From NCBI GenBank assembly GCA_005789205.1, contig SXYM01000014.1:1-39019 (forward strand): DNA of 39,019 bases. Reading direction: 5' to 3'. The notes under the pieces were generated by a model, which was given only the letters and a program-made list of their open reading frames with translations, searched no databases and was not told the origin of the DNA. This DNA is from Actinomycetota bacterium (lineage in GTDB: Bacteria > Actinomycetota > Actinomycetes > Nanopelagicales > Nanopelagicaceae). Within the stretch, counting starts at the first letter, position 1. Every line of letters starts with the position of its first letter. A program made the translations under genes and the position numbers. Positions 25,274-35,960 of the stretch are shown in pieces.

Positions 25274-26476
25274 TTGAAAAAATACCGAGCGATTTCACTC
25301 GCTCTTGCCCTTAGTCTGACGCTCACGTCAGCGCCGGCTGTAGCAAAGACCCCCAAACCAACATTGGCTGAAATTGAAGCTGCAAAGAAAGTCGAAGCTG
25401 CAAAGAAAAAAGCTGCTGATGCACAAGCTGCAAAATTAGCTAAAGCCAATCAGAGTCTTAGAACTTTAACCGCTAAAGCAAATGCTGCAACTGCTCTTTA
25501 TGTGAAAGCTCAAAGAGAATTAGCAGTGGCAGTGGCAGCTGCGCGTGCTGCAGCACAATATGCAGCCGAAACTGCTGCATCTGTTTCAGAAGCACATCAA
25601 GTTATTGGACGGCTTGCAACAAATGCTTACATTATGGGTGGAAGTATGACCGACATCGAGCCGTTACTTAGTTCAAACGGGCCACAAGACCTAATAGATC
25701 AATTAAGTACATTAAGTAACTTAGGAACAAAGAATTCAATTGCACTCGACCGCTTTAAAGCGGCGGAAGTAGTTGCACGAGCCGCAAAAAAAGCCGCAGA
25801 TGATGCAAAGCTTGTCCAACAACAAGCGACAGAAAAAGTTGCTGCTGCCAAGAAAGTAGCAGATGATGCAAAGGCTGAACAGGCAGAAGAAGTTGCGAAG
25901 TTACAAAAAGTGCAGGACGCTCTAATGAAAGAGTTGCTGAGTGCTAGAAAAGTCAGAACAACACTAGAGCAACAGAGGCAGTTAGCTCTGCTTGAAGAAT
26001 CTCAAGCAAATCAAGCTACCCAAACACCAGGACAAAAGAGTGTATGGCCAGATATTGGCTTCAAGGGACGATCGACAATTAGAACTACACAAGCACAGCG
26101 AGATAAAGCTGTGGCTTTTGCCAAAGCTCAAGTTCTTGCACGAAAGCCATACGTCTGGGGATCCGAGGGGCCAAATACTTTTGACTGCTCTGGTTTAGTG
26201 TATGCAGCTTATAAGTCTGCAGGTTTGGGATGGCCAAATTGGGATCGTCTTAACTCGGCGCTGTATTCGGGCTATACAAAGCACGTCTCACTCAATGATT
26301 TGGTCCCAGGTGATCTTTTGTTCTATTCCTACAAGGGCACAATCTCAACAATTCATCACATCTCTATTTACGCTGGAAACGGCATGATGTGGGAGGCCAA
26401 CTCCAAAGATAAAGGCCTTTTGTTCTCAAGCATTTACAGCGTTAAGGGTTTAATGCCATTTGGTGGTCGGGTCTAG
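25274..26476 (+). CDS. Secreted NlpC/P60 peptidoglycan hydrolase with Ala-rich coiled coil
   Basis: Signal peptide; coiled coil; PYVWGSEGPNTFDCSGLVYAAYKSAG ... HHISIYAGNG; SD GGAGG. Confidence 0.93.
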   Translation: MKKYRAISLALALSLTLTSAPAVAKTPKPTLAEIEAAKKVEAAKKKAADAQAAKLAKANQSLRTLTAKANAATALYVKAQRELAVAVAAARAAAQYAAETAASVSEAHQVIGRLATNAYIMGGSMTDIEPLLSSNGPQDLIDQLSTLSNLGTKNSIALDRFKAAEVVARAAKKAADDAKLVQQQATEKVAAAKKVADDAKAEQAEEVAKLQKVQDALMKELLSARKVRTTLEQQRQLALLEESQANQATQTPGQKSVWPDIGFKGRSTIRTTQAQRDKAVAFAKAQVLARKPYVWGSEGPNTFDCSGLVYAAYKSAGLGWPNWDRLNSALYSGYTKHVSLNDLVPGDLLFYSYKGTISTIHHISIYAGNGMMWEANSKDKGLLFSSIYSVKGLMPFGGRV

Positions 26477-26485
26477 TCTTAAGGC

Positions 26486-27436
26486 ATGAGTTCACAGCTG
26501 CCAGCTATTCGCAGTGCAGTTCGCCCCTTCCTAGAAAAGATGGAAGCTGGCGATCGCATCGTTGTTGCAATTTCAGGTGGGGCAGATTCTTTAGCTCTTG
26601 CCTACGCACTCTCACAAGAAGTTAAGAAGTTAGCAATTCAACTTTCTGCAGTAACAATTGATCATCAACTTCAAAGTAAATCTAGTGAGCAAGCAAACCA
26701 AGTTGTGGAACAAATGAAGAAACTTAATCTTGAATGCAGTATTGTGAAAGTTAATGTTGAAATCACAGAAGGTTTAGAAGCTTCAGCTCGTAAGGCCCGA
26801 TATGTTGCATTAGATAGTTTGCAGGCCGATGCAATTTTCTTAGGTCATACTCACAATGATCAGGCTGAAAGTGTTTTGCTTGGTCTTGCGCGAGGTTCGG
26901 GTACACGATCACTTTCAGGTATGGCAGAAGTAAATGGAAGATACATTCGACCTTTTCTTGCAATTACTCGTGAACAAACCGAAAGCGCTTGCGGTGAAAT
27001 TGGTTTAACTCCATGGACTGACCCACATAATAAAGATTCACAATTTGCCAGAGTGCGTGTGCGCATGCAGGCACTTCCAGTTTTAGAAGAAACGATTGGT
27101 CCAGGAATTTCAGATGCATTAGTTCGTAGCTCACAGTTACTCAGAGATGATGCAGATGCACTTGATCAATGGGCAGAAGAAGAGATTGTTGGATTAGATC
27201 TCCATGATTTAGATTGTTCCTACTTACAGGCTCTTCCTAGAGCCATCCGATCTCGAATTATCCGCCGAGCCATCTATGCCACTGGCGCCCCTTCAGGATC
27301 TCTCACAGCCGAGCATGTAGGGGCAGTTGAGGCCCTGATTTGTGCGTGGAATGGCCAAGGCCCCGCTCATTTACCCGGCGGTGTGAAGGTTGAGCGTTTT
27401 TCGGGCAGACTTTCGCTCTCACGCCACCAACCATAG
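26486..27436 (+). CDS. tilS: tRNA(Ile)-lysidine synthase
   Basis: PP-loop VVAISGGADSLALAYAL; LGHTHNDQAESVLLGLARGSG. Confidence 0.95.
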   Translation: MSSQLPAIRSAVRPFLEKMEAGDRIVVAISGGADSLALAYALSQEVKKLAIQLSAVTIDHQLQSKSSEQANQVVEQMKKLNLECSIVKVNVEITEGLEASARKARYVALDSLQADAIFLGHTHNDQAESVLLGLARGSGTRSLSGMAEVNGRYIRPFLAITREQTESACGEIGLTPWTDPHNKDSQFARVRVRMQALPVLEETIGPGISDALVRSSQLLRDDADALDQWAEEEIVGLDLHDLDCSYLQALPRAIRSRIIRRAIYATGAPSGSLTAEHVGAVEALICAWNGQGPAHLPGGVKVERFSGRLSLSRHQP

Positions 27437-27444
27437 GGAGCACC

Positions 27445-27996
27445 GTGGATTTAGCAGCAATCTCAGGCGATATCGAACGCGTCATCGTCACCGAAGAAGC
27501 TTTGCAAGCACGCATTAAAGAACTTGCTGCACAGGTAGATAAAGATTACGAAGGTAGAGACCTTCTGCTTGTCGGTGTATTAAAAGGGGCTGTAATGGCT
27601 GTTGCCGATCTTTCACGTGCACTTCAACGTCACGTTGAAATGGACTGGATGGCAGTTTCTTCATATGGCTCTGGAACCAAATCAAGTGGAGTCGTTCGAA
27701 TCTTGAAAGATTTAGATCGCGACATCACTGGCCGAAATGTTTTAATCGTTGAAGATATTGTTGATTCAGGTTTAACGCTTTCTTGGCTTAAATCAAATCT
27801 TGAATCACGTGGTGTAGGAAGCGTTGAAATTCTCTCAATCTTGAGAAAACCAGAAGCTGCAAAGGTTCATGTGGATGTTAAATATGTGGGATTTGAAATT
27901 CCACCTGATTTCGTAATCGGTTACGGACTAGATTTTGATGAAAAATATCGCAACCTTCCTTTTATTGCTGTGCTTGCCAAGCACATGTATTCATAA
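27445..27996 (+). CDS. hpt: Hypoxanthine phosphoribosyltransferase
   Basis: LLVGVLKGAVMAVADL; NVLIVEDIVDSGLTLSWL; SD GGGAG before GTG. Confidence 0.95.
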   Translation: MDLAAISGDIERVIVTEEALQARIKELAAQVDKDYEGRDLLLVGVLKGAVMAVADLSRALQRHVEMDWMAVSSYGSGTKSSGVVRILKDLDRDITGRNVLIVEDIVDSGLTLSWLKSNLESRGVGSVEILSILRKPEAAKVHVDVKYVGFEIPPDFVIGYGLDFDEKYRNLPFIAVLAKHMYS

Positions 27997-28030
27997 GAAT
28001 TCATTCCCCACGAAACGAGACTATTAAGTT

Positions 28031-30079
28031 ATGACAGACGTTAAGAAATCAAAGAAGAAGAGCCCGGTAAAGAAGAGTTTTTCCGGCAAAGCTCCTTCTA
28101 AGAAGCCAACAACTCGTTCTGGCCGTATTCTTCGCGGACCGTTGTTTTGGATTCTTGTTGCAATACTTGGCGTTTCCGTCTTTGGTCAGATTAGCGCTGC
28201 AGGAAATCGCTATACGCAAATCGAAACCTCACAAGCACTTGATGCAATTGCACGTTCTTCAGTTGAGTCAGCTGTGATTGTTGATAAAGATCAAAAGATT
28301 CGCTTAATACTTAAGCCAAGTTCTCCTATTAATGGTGCAACAAAGGTGGAAGCCTCATACGTGGCTCGCCAAGAGCCCACGATTATCGATGCTTTGACAG
28401 GAAATCCACCTTCAAAAGGCTGGAATGTAAAGGTCCCATCACAGTCATTACTAGTTTCATTCTTGATGTCGATCGTTCCCTTCTTACTCATCGGATTCCT
28501 TTTCTTTTGGATGATGAGTCAGGCTCAAGGTGGAAACAAAGTATTCCAATTTGGAAGATCGAGAGCAAAACTTCAAAGTAACGATGTTCCAAAAACAACA
28601 TTTAAAGATGTCGCTGGCGCCGAAGAAGCAATCGCTGAACTTGATGAGAATAAGGATTTTCTGGCTAACCCAGATAAGTACGGCGCATTAGGTGCAAAAA
28701 TTCCAAAGGGCGTTTTGCTCTTTGGTCCTCCAGGAACGGGTAAGACTCTTCTTGCTCGCGCAGTTGCCGGTGAAGCAAATGTTCCATTCTATTCAATCTC
28801 AGGATCTGATTTCGTAGAAATGTTTGTTGGTGTTGGCGCAGCACGTGTCCGTGATCTTTTCAATCAAGCTAAAGAGAACGCGCCTGCAATTGTTTTCGTA
28901 GATGAAATTGACGCTGTCGGTCGCCAGCGTGGTGCGGGTATGGGTGGCGGTCATGATGAGCGCGAGCAAACGCTCAACCAGTTACTAGTTGAGATGGATG
29001 GCTTTGAAGAAAATACTAAAGTTATTTTGATTGCTGCAACTAACCGACCAGATGTTTTGGATCCTGCTCTGCTTCGTCCAGGGCGCTTTGATCGCCAAAT
29101 TGCTGTGGATCGTCCAGATCTCAAAGGACGTGAAGCAATTCTTGCCGTGCACGCAAAGGGCAAACCATTAAGTGATGGTGTCAAGCTTTTGGATTACGCA
29201 CGCCGCACGCCAGGATTTACTGGAGCAGATCTTGCTAACGTTCTAAACGAAGCAGCTTTGCTTACAGCGCGTGAAGAGAAGAAGTTAATTACTAACAAAG
29301 AACTTGATGAGTCAATTGATCGCGTCATGGCTGGACCACAGCGTAAATCAAGGATTATGAGTGATTCTGAGCGTCGAGTAACGGCGTATCACGAGGCAGG
29401 CCATGCACTTGTTGCACATGCTTTGCCACATACAGATCCAGTCCACAAAATCACAATCATGCCTCGCGGTCGCGCTCTTGGTTACACCATGGTGCTACCT
29501 GATGAGGATAAGTACTCAACCACTCGCAATCAACTATTGGACCAACTGGCATATTCATTGGGTGGTCGCGCAGCGGAAGAATTGATTTTCCATGATCCTT
29601 CAACTGGTGCATCAAATGATATTGAAAAAGCAACTGCGCTTGCCCGTGCGATGGTCACACAATATGGAATGACTGAAGCAATTGGTGCAATCAAACTTGG
29701 TGGTGGAAGTTCTGAGCCGTTCATGGGTCGTGACTACGGACATCAACGTGACTATTCAGAAACCATTGCTGCTGTTGTTGACCGCGAAGTTCGCACACTT
29801 ATTGAAAATGCTCATCAAGAAGCCTTCGATATTTTGGTTGCAAATCGCAAGATTCTCGATGAGATGGTTTTAGAACTACTTGAAAAGGAAACTCTCAACA
29901 AGGACGATATTGCCGTTATCTTTAAAAAGGTTCGTGCAGTAACACCGCGTCCAGCCTGGACAGGTTCACCTACTCGGATTCCTTCAGCGCAACCTCCGGT
30001 TGATGTTCCCGAAAGAATTGTTGAAGTTGAAGCAAAGAAGCCGACTCGTCGAAAGAAGTCTGTAAGTGACGATAAGTAA
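28031..30079 (+). CDS. ftsH: ATP-dependent zinc metalloprotease FtsH
   Basis: [24 protein letters not shown] motifs, [10 protein letters not shown] zinc motif. Confidence 0.98.
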   Translation: MTDVKKSKKKSPVKKSFSGKAPSKKPTTRSGRILRGPLFWILVAILGVSVFGQISAAGNRYTQIETSQALDAIARSSVESAVIVDKDQKIRLILKPSSPINGATKVEASYVARQEPTIIDALTGNPPSKGWNVKVPSQSLLVSFLMSIVPFLLIGFLFFWMMSQAQGGNKVFQFGRSRAKLQSNDVPKTTFKDVAGAEEAIAELDENKDFLANPDKYGALGAKIPKGVLLFGPPGTGKTLLARAVAGEANVPFYSISGSDFVEMFVGVGAARVRDLFNQAKENAPAIVFVDEIDAVGRQRGAGMGGGHDEREQTLNQLLVEMDGFEENTKVILIAATNRPDVLDPALLRPGRFDRQIAVDRPDLKGREAILAVHAKGKPLSDGVKLLDYARRTPGFTGADLANVLNEAALLTAREEKKLITNKELDESIDRVMAGPQRKSRIMSDSERRVTAYHEAGHALVAHALPHTDPVHKITIMPRGRALGYTMVLPDEDKYSTTRNQLLDQLAYSLGGRAAEELIFHDPSTGASNDIEKATALARAMVTQYGMTEAIGAIKLGGGSSEPFMGRDYGHQRDYSETIAAVVDREVRTLIENAHQEAFDILVANRKILDEMVLELLEKETLNKDDIAVIFKKVRAVTPRPAWTGSPTRIPSAQPPVDVPERIVEVEAKKPTRRKKSVSDDK

Positions 30080-30668
30080 AATCTCAGTGACCGATGGTCG
30101 TGCTTCAGGTCCTTATGACCAAGCGCGCGCCGAAAAAGCTGTGCGCGAACTGCTTCTTGCATTGGGTGAAGATCCAGATCGTGAAGGCTTAAAAGAAACT
30201 CCGGCGCGTGTAGCAAAGGCGATGAAAGAAAACTTTGAAGGCCTATGGCAATCGCCAGAAGATGTCTTAACTACAACTTTTGACATTGGCCATGAAGAGC
30301 TAGTAATTGTGCGCGATATTGAGGTTTTTTCACAATGTGAACACCACCTAACTCCTTTCCATGGTGTTGCACATGTTGGGTACATTCCTAGTGGAAAAAT
30401 CACTGGTCTTTCCAAGATTGCGCGTTTGGTAGATATGTATTCACGCAGACCACAAGTGCAAGAGCGTCTCACAACACAGATTGCTGATGCGATGGTCGAA
30501 ATCTTGAATCCACTGGGTGTAATTGTGATTATTGATTGCGAGCATTTGTGTATGTCTATGCGCGGAGTGAAGAAGTCCAATGCACGTACAACGACAAGTG
30601 CTGTGCGCGGAGTATTACAAAATACTGCAACTCGTGCTGAAGCGATTAGCTTAATTACAAATCGGTAA
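30066..30668 (+). CDS. folE: GTP cyclohydrolase I (overlaps ftsH 3' end)
   Basis: [37 protein letters not shown]. Confidence 0.97.
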   Translation: MTISKISVTDGRASGPYDQARAEKAVRELLLALGEDPDREGLKETPARVAKAMKENFEGLWQSPEDVLTTTFDIGHEELVIVRDIEVFSQCEHHLTPFHGVAHVGYIPSGKITGLSKIARLVDMYSRRPQVQERLTTQIADAMVEILNPLGVIVIIDCEHLCMSMRGVKKSNARTTTSAVRGVLQNTATRAEAISLITNR

Positions 30669-30673
30669 AGACC

Positions 30674-31429
30674 ATGATTGTCATGGGCATTTTGAATGTC
30701 ACACCAGATTCTTTTGCTGACGGTGGACGCCATAATGATTTTGAAGCTGCAGTAAATCGTGGACAAGAAATGTTGGCTGAGGGCGCAGACATCATTGATA
30801 TCGGTGGTGAATCGACTAAGCCAGGTGCTGATCGGGTCTCAGAAGAAGAAGAACTTGCTCGTGTAATCCCAGTAGTAAAAGAATTGGCAAAAGCGGGTGC
30901 ACGAATTAGCATCGACACAATGCGAGCAAGTACTGCAAAAGCTGCAATTGAGGCTGGTGCCCAAATCATTAATGATGTCAGTGGCGGATTAGCTGATCCG
31001 AATATGTTGCCAACAGCAGCTCAACTAGGTGTGCCATACATAGCCATGCATTGGCGTGGGCACTCTAAAGATATGAATTCACGGGCAGTGTATGGCGATG
31101 TAGTCAAAGATGTTATTTCAGAGATACAAGAGAGAGTCAGTGCAGCTTTAGATGCTGGAATTACTAAAGACAAGTTGATAATTGATCCAGGCATAGGTTT
31201 TGCCAAAGATGCCCATCACAACTGGGAAATCATTGATTCCATTGATAAATTCGTTGGCCTTGGATATCCGGTATTAATCGGGGCATCGCGCAAGCGCTTT
31301 CTTGGTGGAGACAACCCCGATGAGCGCGAAGCAGCAACTATCGAGCTAACTAAACGCTTATCCACCTCAGGCATTTGGGGAGTTAGAGTTCACTCTGTGA
31401 AACCTCACAAGGAAGTTCTTAACTCATGA
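30674..31429 (+). CDS. folP: Dihydropteroate synthase
   Basis: MGILNVTPDSFADGG; IDIGGESTKPGA. Confidence 0.97.
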   Translation: MIVMGILNVTPDSFADGGRHNDFEAAVNRGQEMLAEGADIIDIGGESTKPGADRVSEEEELARVIPVVKELAKAGARISIDTMRASTAKAAIEAGAQIINDVSGGLADPNMLPTAAQLGVPYIAMHWRGHSKDMNSRAVYGDVVKDVISEIQERVSAALDAGITKDKLIIDPGIGFAKDAHHNWEIIDSIDKFVGLGYPVLIGASRKRFLGGDNPDEREAATIELTKRLSTSGIWGVRVHSVKPHKEVLNS

Positions 31430-31788
31430 GTGATCAGATATTTCTAACTGGCATTGCAGGTTTTGGATATCACGGTCTCTTTGATCATGAGCGACAAAAT
31501 GGTCAGGATTTCTTTGTTGATGTTGCATTGACGGTGGATTTAACCGCTGCCTCTAAAAACGATGAAATTAACGACACCGTCAATTATGCAGAGATTACCA
31601 ACTTAGTAGTAACTCACATCACCACTGAACCAGTTAACTTAATTGAGAAATTAGCTGGTCGTATTGCAGATCAGATTCTTAAAGACCACTCTAAAGTTTT
31701 AGTAGTTACAGTCACAGTTCATAAGCCACAAGCGCCAGTAGATGCAGTGCTTAAGGATATTGCCGTGCAGGTCACGCGTAAGCGATGA
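31426..31788 (+). CDS. folB: Dihydroneopterin aldolase
   Basis: GIAGFGYHGLFDHERQNGQDFFVDV; ATGA overlap. Confidence 0.95.
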   Translation: MSDQIFLTGIAGFGYHGLFDHERQNGQDFFVDVALTVDLTAASKNDEINDTVNYAEITNLVVTHITTEPVNLIEKLAGRIADQILKDHSKVLVVTVTVHKPQAPVDAVLKDIAVQVTRKR

Positions 31789-32234
31789 AGGCAGTTATTG
31801 CACTCGGTGCAAATATTGGGAATTCAAGAGAAAATCTAGATATCGCTATCGCTCTGTTGAAAGAAGCGACTGATTTTCAAAGCGTTTCTTCTTATCACTC
31901 CACAGCACCTATTGGCGGGCCAGAACAACCTGACTATCTCCATGCCGTATGTATTGTTGAAAGTGAATTACCTGCAAAAGATTTTCTTTCACTATTGCAT
32001 GGTATTGAAAAATCAATGGGGCGAGAGCGAATTGAACGCTGGGGACCAAGAACTATTGATTTAGATCTAATTCAATACGGTTCACTATTAAGTAAAAGTG
32101 ATGAGCTAGAGCTGCCACATCCGCGGGCACATGAACGCCGCTTTGTTTTAGAGCCTTGGTTAGAAATAGAGCCCAATGCCATCCTGCTCACACATGGGAA
32201 AATAAGCCAGCTTTTGGAACAATTGCCTAAATAA
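31785..32234 (+). CDS. folK: 2-amino-4-hydroxy-6-hydroxymethyldihydropteridine pyrophosphokinase
   Basis: ALGANIGNSRENL; RWGPRTIDLDLIQYG; PHPRAHERRFVLEP. Confidence 0.97.
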   Translation: MKAVIALGANIGNSRENLDIAIALLKEATDFQSVSSYHSTAPIGGPEQPDYLHAVCIVESELPAKDFLSLLHGIEKSMGRERIERWGPRTIDLDLIQYGSLLSKSDELELPHPRAHERRFVLEPWLEIEPNAILLTHGKISQLLEQLPK

Positions 32235-32285
32235 GCTTAAACTTGTCACATCTTGCCCGGTACCTGAAAGGACTGGAGCCACACG

Positions 32286-33041
32286 ATGACTGTATTAGTG
32301 CCAACTATGGGTGCCTTACATAAAGGCCACCAGGCGTTAATTAAACGTGCCCGCAGCATGAGCAAAGAAGTTGTCGTGAGTATTTTTGTTAACCCACTTC
32401 AATTTGAAAATACAGATGATCTTAAAAACTATCCACGAAGTCCCGAAAGAGATATCCAATTAGCAACTTTGGCTGGTGCCACAGAAGTGTGGATGCCTGA
32501 ATATGAAGAGATTTATCCAACTGAGATTAAGAAGTTAAGTGCAGGCCCATTAGGTGCACTCTATGAGGGCCAATCTCGTCCTGATCATTTTGATGGTGTT
32601 GTAACAGTTGTTAATCGATTATTTGAAATTGTTAAACCAAATTCAGCGGTCTTTGGAGAAAAAGATTTTCAACAATTAGCAATCATTAAAGCCATGAAGA
32701 GCAAAGTGGAGATTGTTGGCGTGCCAACTGTTCGCGAATTCGATGGTCTTGCCCTGTCTTCCCGCAACGTGCGTTTAAGTGAAAATGGACGAATTAGTGC
32801 CAATGTAATTCACCGTGCTTTGGCTGCAGCTCATCTAGCCCCCAGTGTGGTAATTGCCCAAGAGATAATTGATTCAACACTTGCTACTGAGGCTAGCTTT
32901 AAAAAGGACTATGCAGCAATTATTGATGAAGATTCATTTGAAATAGCAAATGATCAAATTCGCAATAAACGCGCAATTGTCGCGGGCTGGATAGATGGAG
33001 TTCGATTGATTGACAACATGAAAATGGGAGAGGGGCGTTAA
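32286..33041 (+). CDS. panC: Pantoate--beta-alanine ligase (short N-terminus)
   Basis: LVPTMGALHKGHQALI; SIFVNPLQF; GEKDFQQL. Confidence 0.95.
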   Translation: MTVLVPTMGALHKGHQALIKRARSMSKEVVVSIFVNPLQFENTDDLKNYPRSPERDIQLATLAGATEVWMPEYEEIYPTEIKKLSAGPLGALYEGQSRPDHFDGVVTVVNRLFEIVKPNSAVFGEKDFQQLAIIKAMKSKVEIVGVPTVREFDGLALSSRNVRLSENGRISANVIHRALAAAHLAPSVVIAQEIIDSTLATEASFKKDYAAIIDEDSFEIANDQIRNKRAIVAGWIDGVRLIDNMKMGEGR

Positions 33042-33806
33042 GTGTTACTAACTATTGACGTAGGTAATACCAATACCGTGCTAGGAGTTTTCAAAGGGGA
33101 TGAATTAGTGCGCTCATGGCGCGTTAAAACAGATCCACGCAGCACAGCAGATGAACTCTGGCTTCAATACCGCTCACTTGTGGATGGCTATGAAATTACC
33201 GGCTTATCACTGTGTTCAACTGTTCCAGCAACTTTGCGCGAGCTTCGCTCCATGATTGATGACTACTTCTCAGATACACGAGTAACAATTGTTGAACCGG
33301 GAATTAAAACAGGCGTGCCACTACTAGTTGATAACCCAAAAGAGATTGGCGCCGACAGAATCGTGAATACTTTGGCTGCGCATACCCTTTTCGGTGGTCC
33401 AGCAATTGTGGTTGATTTTGGTACTTCTACTAATTTGGATGTTGTTTCACCTAAAGGTGAATTCTTAGGAGGTGAACTTGCCCCAGGAATTGAGATCTCT
33501 GTTGATGCCCTAGCTGCTCGCGCTGCTCAACTTCGTAAAGTTGAATTAGTTCGCCCAAAGAATGTAATTGGTAAGAACACAGTTGAAGCTCTTCAATCCG
33601 GAACAATCTTTGGATTTGCCGGACAAGTAGATGGATTAGTCGATCGTATTTCAGCTGAACTTCTTGAAAGCTATTCACAAGCGCCAACAGTCATCGCCAC
33701 AGGTGGCTTAGCCCCGCTGATAATTGGAGTTTCTGAAACTATCGACCATCATGAGCCAGATTTAACGCTCATTGGCCTTCGTTTGATTCACGAACGAAAT
33801 GCCTAA
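33042..33806 (+). CDS. coaX: Type III pantothenate kinase
   Basis: LLTIDVGNTNTVLGVF; DFGTSTNLDVV; abuts panC stop. Confidence 0.95.
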   Translation: MLLTIDVGNTNTVLGVFKGDELVRSWRVKTDPRSTADELWLQYRSLVDGYEITGLSLCSTVPATLRELRSMIDDYFSDTRVTIVEPGIKTGVPLLVDNPKEIGADRIVNTLAAHTLFGGPAIVVDFGTSTNLDVVSPKGEFLGGELAPGIEISVDALAARAAQLRKVELVRPKNVIGKNTVEALQSGTIFGFAGQVDGLVDRISAELLESYSQAPTVIATGGLAPLIIGVSETIDHHEPDLTLIGLRLIHERNA

Positions 33807-33827
33807 CTCGGTAGACTTCGCCTCATT

Positions 33828-35333
33828 ATGAGCACAGAGAACACACCTATTGAAGAGGATCTGCCAGAGCAGCTTCGCATCCGCCGTGAAAAGCGTGCAT
33901 CGCTACTAGAGGGTGGAACGCAGCCATATCCAGTCTCTGTGCCAAGAACTAAAACTTTAAAAGAAGTTCGCGAAAAGTATTCAGCTCTTGAAATCGATGT
34001 TGCAACCGGTGATATCGAATCCTTAACAGGTCGTATTATCTTTAAGCGTGATGCAGGAAAGCTTTGTTTTGCAACCCTTCGCGAAGGCGACGGAACTGAA
34101 CTACAAGCAATGTTCTCACTTGATAAAATTGGTCAAGAATCAATTGACTCCTGGAAATCAGATATTGATTTAGGAGACATTGTTTCTGTTACCGGTGAAA
34201 TCATCACATCAAAGCGTGGTGAACTGTCTATTCTTGCTAACTCATGGAAGTTAGCCTCTAAATCTCTTCGTCCACTTCCAAATGATCACAAACCAATGTC
34301 TGAAGAGACTCGTGTTCGTATGCGTTATGTGGATTTGATTGTTCGACCTGAAGCGCGCAGTAATGCACGTTTGCGTCCGCAGGTCATGCACTCACTTCGC
34401 GAAACTTTCCATAACCAAAACTTTATTGAGGTAGAAACACCAATGCTGCAGGTTATGCATGGTGGGGCTGCTGCTCGACCATTTAAATCTTTCTCTAACG
34501 CTTATGACATGGATCTTTACCTACGTATTGCTCCTGAACTATTCCTCAAGCGCTGTGTTGTTGGCGGAATAGAGCGCGTATTTGAAATTAACCGAAATTT
34601 CCGCAATGAAGGTGCTGACTCTTCTCACTCACCAGAGTTTGCAATGATCGAGAGCTATCAGGCATATGGTGACTGGCGCAGCATCGCTGACTTAACTCGT
34701 GAACTTGTTCAAAACGCTGCAATGGCAGTTGCCGGTTCACACGTTGTTACCCACCATGATGGTCGCCAAGCAGATCTTGGTGGAAAGTGGCGCGAAATAT
34801 CCCTATACGACGCTATCTCTGAAGGCGTTGGCCAAAGCGTTACTGCTCTTACCCCCATTGATGAACTAAAAACGATTGCCACAAAGCTGGGAATGAAGAT
34901 TGATCCAAAGTGGATAACAGGCAAGTTAGCTGAAGAAATCTTTGAGCATGTTGCTAAAGATCAGTTGATTGCGCCCACTTTTGTGATGGGTTTCCCAGTT
35001 GATACATCTCCGCTTGTTCGCGCGCATCGTGATATCCCTGGTGTGGCAGAAAAGTGGGATCTCTATGTTGATGGTTTTGAATTAGCAACTGGTTACTCAG
35101 AGTTAATTGATCCAGTTATTCAGAGAGATCGCTTAATTGAGCAGGCAACACTTGGTGCTAAGGGTGATCTTGAAGCTATGCAAGTAGATGAAGATTTCTT
35201 GCGTGCTATGGAGTTTGGAATGCCACCTATGGGCGGAATGGGAATGGGCGTTGATCGTTTATTGATGGCGCTAACTGGACTTGGAATTCGTGAGACAATT
35301 TTGTTCCCATTAGTAAAGCCTGAGGTTGAATAA
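33828..35333 (+). CDS. lysS: Lysyl-tRNA synthetase (class II)
   Basis: [58 protein letters not shown]. Confidence 0.97.
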   Translation: MSTENTPIEEDLPEQLRIRREKRASLLEGGTQPYPVSVPRTKTLKEVREKYSALEIDVATGDIESLTGRIIFKRDAGKLCFATLREGDGTELQAMFSLDKIGQESIDSWKSDIDLGDIVSVTGEIITSKRGELSILANSWKLASKSLRPLPNDHKPMSEETRVRMRYVDLIVRPEARSNARLRPQVMHSLRETFHNQNFIEVETPMLQVMHGGAAARPFKSFSNAYDMDLYLRIAPELFLKRCVVGGIERVFEINRNFRNEGADSSHSPEFAMIESYQAYGDWRSIADLTRELVQNAAMAVAGSHVVTHHDGRQADLGGKWREISLYDAISEGVGQSVTALTPIDELKTIATKLGMKIDPKWITGKLAEEIFEHVAKDQLIAPTFVMGFPVDTSPLVRAHRDIPGVAEKWDLYVDGFELATGYSELIDPVIQRDRLIEQATLGAKGDLEAMQVDEDFLRAMEFGMPPMGGMGMGVDRLLMALTGLGIRETILFPLVKPEVE

Positions 35334-35335
35334 GA

Positions 35336-35833
35336 ATGGTTCTTGTTCGCCCTGCAAAAACTAATGATGTGAAAGCAATTCGCGCACTTGTTGATTCATA
35401 CGCAGTGCCTGGGCAAATGCTTTCCAAGGAAACAGTTACTTTGTATGAGAGCGTTCAAGAATTTATCGTTGCTGAAATAGATGGCGTTGTTGTTGGTTGC
35501 GGAGCACTTCATATTCTTTGGGAAGATCTTGCTGAAGTTCGCACCATGGCTGTTAAGAAAGAACTCAATCGCCAAGGTATTGGTCATAAAATTTTGGAAG
35601 CAATCATTGTGCGCGCAGGTGAAGTGGGAGTCGAAAGGATTTTCTGTCTAACTTTCCAAACTGAGTTCTTTGGGGCCCATGGCTTTGAGGTAATCGAGGG
35701 AACCCCGGTGAACCCAACGGTCTATGCCGAGCTTCTACGCTCCTATGACGCCGGTGTGGCTGAGTTCTTAGATCTTGAATCAGTGAAGCCAAATACCCTG
35801 GGCAACACCCGAATGCTCAAGAAACTGGCCTAG
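35336..35833 (+). CDS. ArgA-like amino-acid N-acetyltransferase (GNAT)
   Basis: LVRPAKTNDVKAIRALVDSYA; EVRTMAVKKELNRQGIGHKILEA; TFQTEFFGAHGF. Confidence 0.88.
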   Translation: MVLVRPAKTNDVKAIRALVDSYAVPGQMLSKETVTLYESVQEFIVAEIDGVVVGCGALHILWEDLAEVRTMAVKKELNRQGIGHKILEAIIVRAGEVGVERIFCLTFQTEFFGAHGFEVIEGTPVNPTVYAELLRSYDAGVAEFLDLESVKPNTLGNTRMLKKLA

Positions 35834-35960
35834 ATATAGCCTCATCCGGGCATAAATGACCCAGTTATTGGGTTGTAAAAGACAGTAGCTGTTCACCTCG
35901 CGAGCGTAAGCCTGTAGGTATTAGGCTAAAGATAAGAGACAAAGGAAGAGAGCCCCGCCC

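Noticed and set aside
35834-35960. ClgR/HspR-type operator in the clpC promoter (CTCGCGAGCG, AGCCT-N9-AGGCT)
   Set aside because: CGC/GCG half-site spacing does not fit the ClgR consensus I know, and no HspR HAIR repeat is visible; too weak to call.
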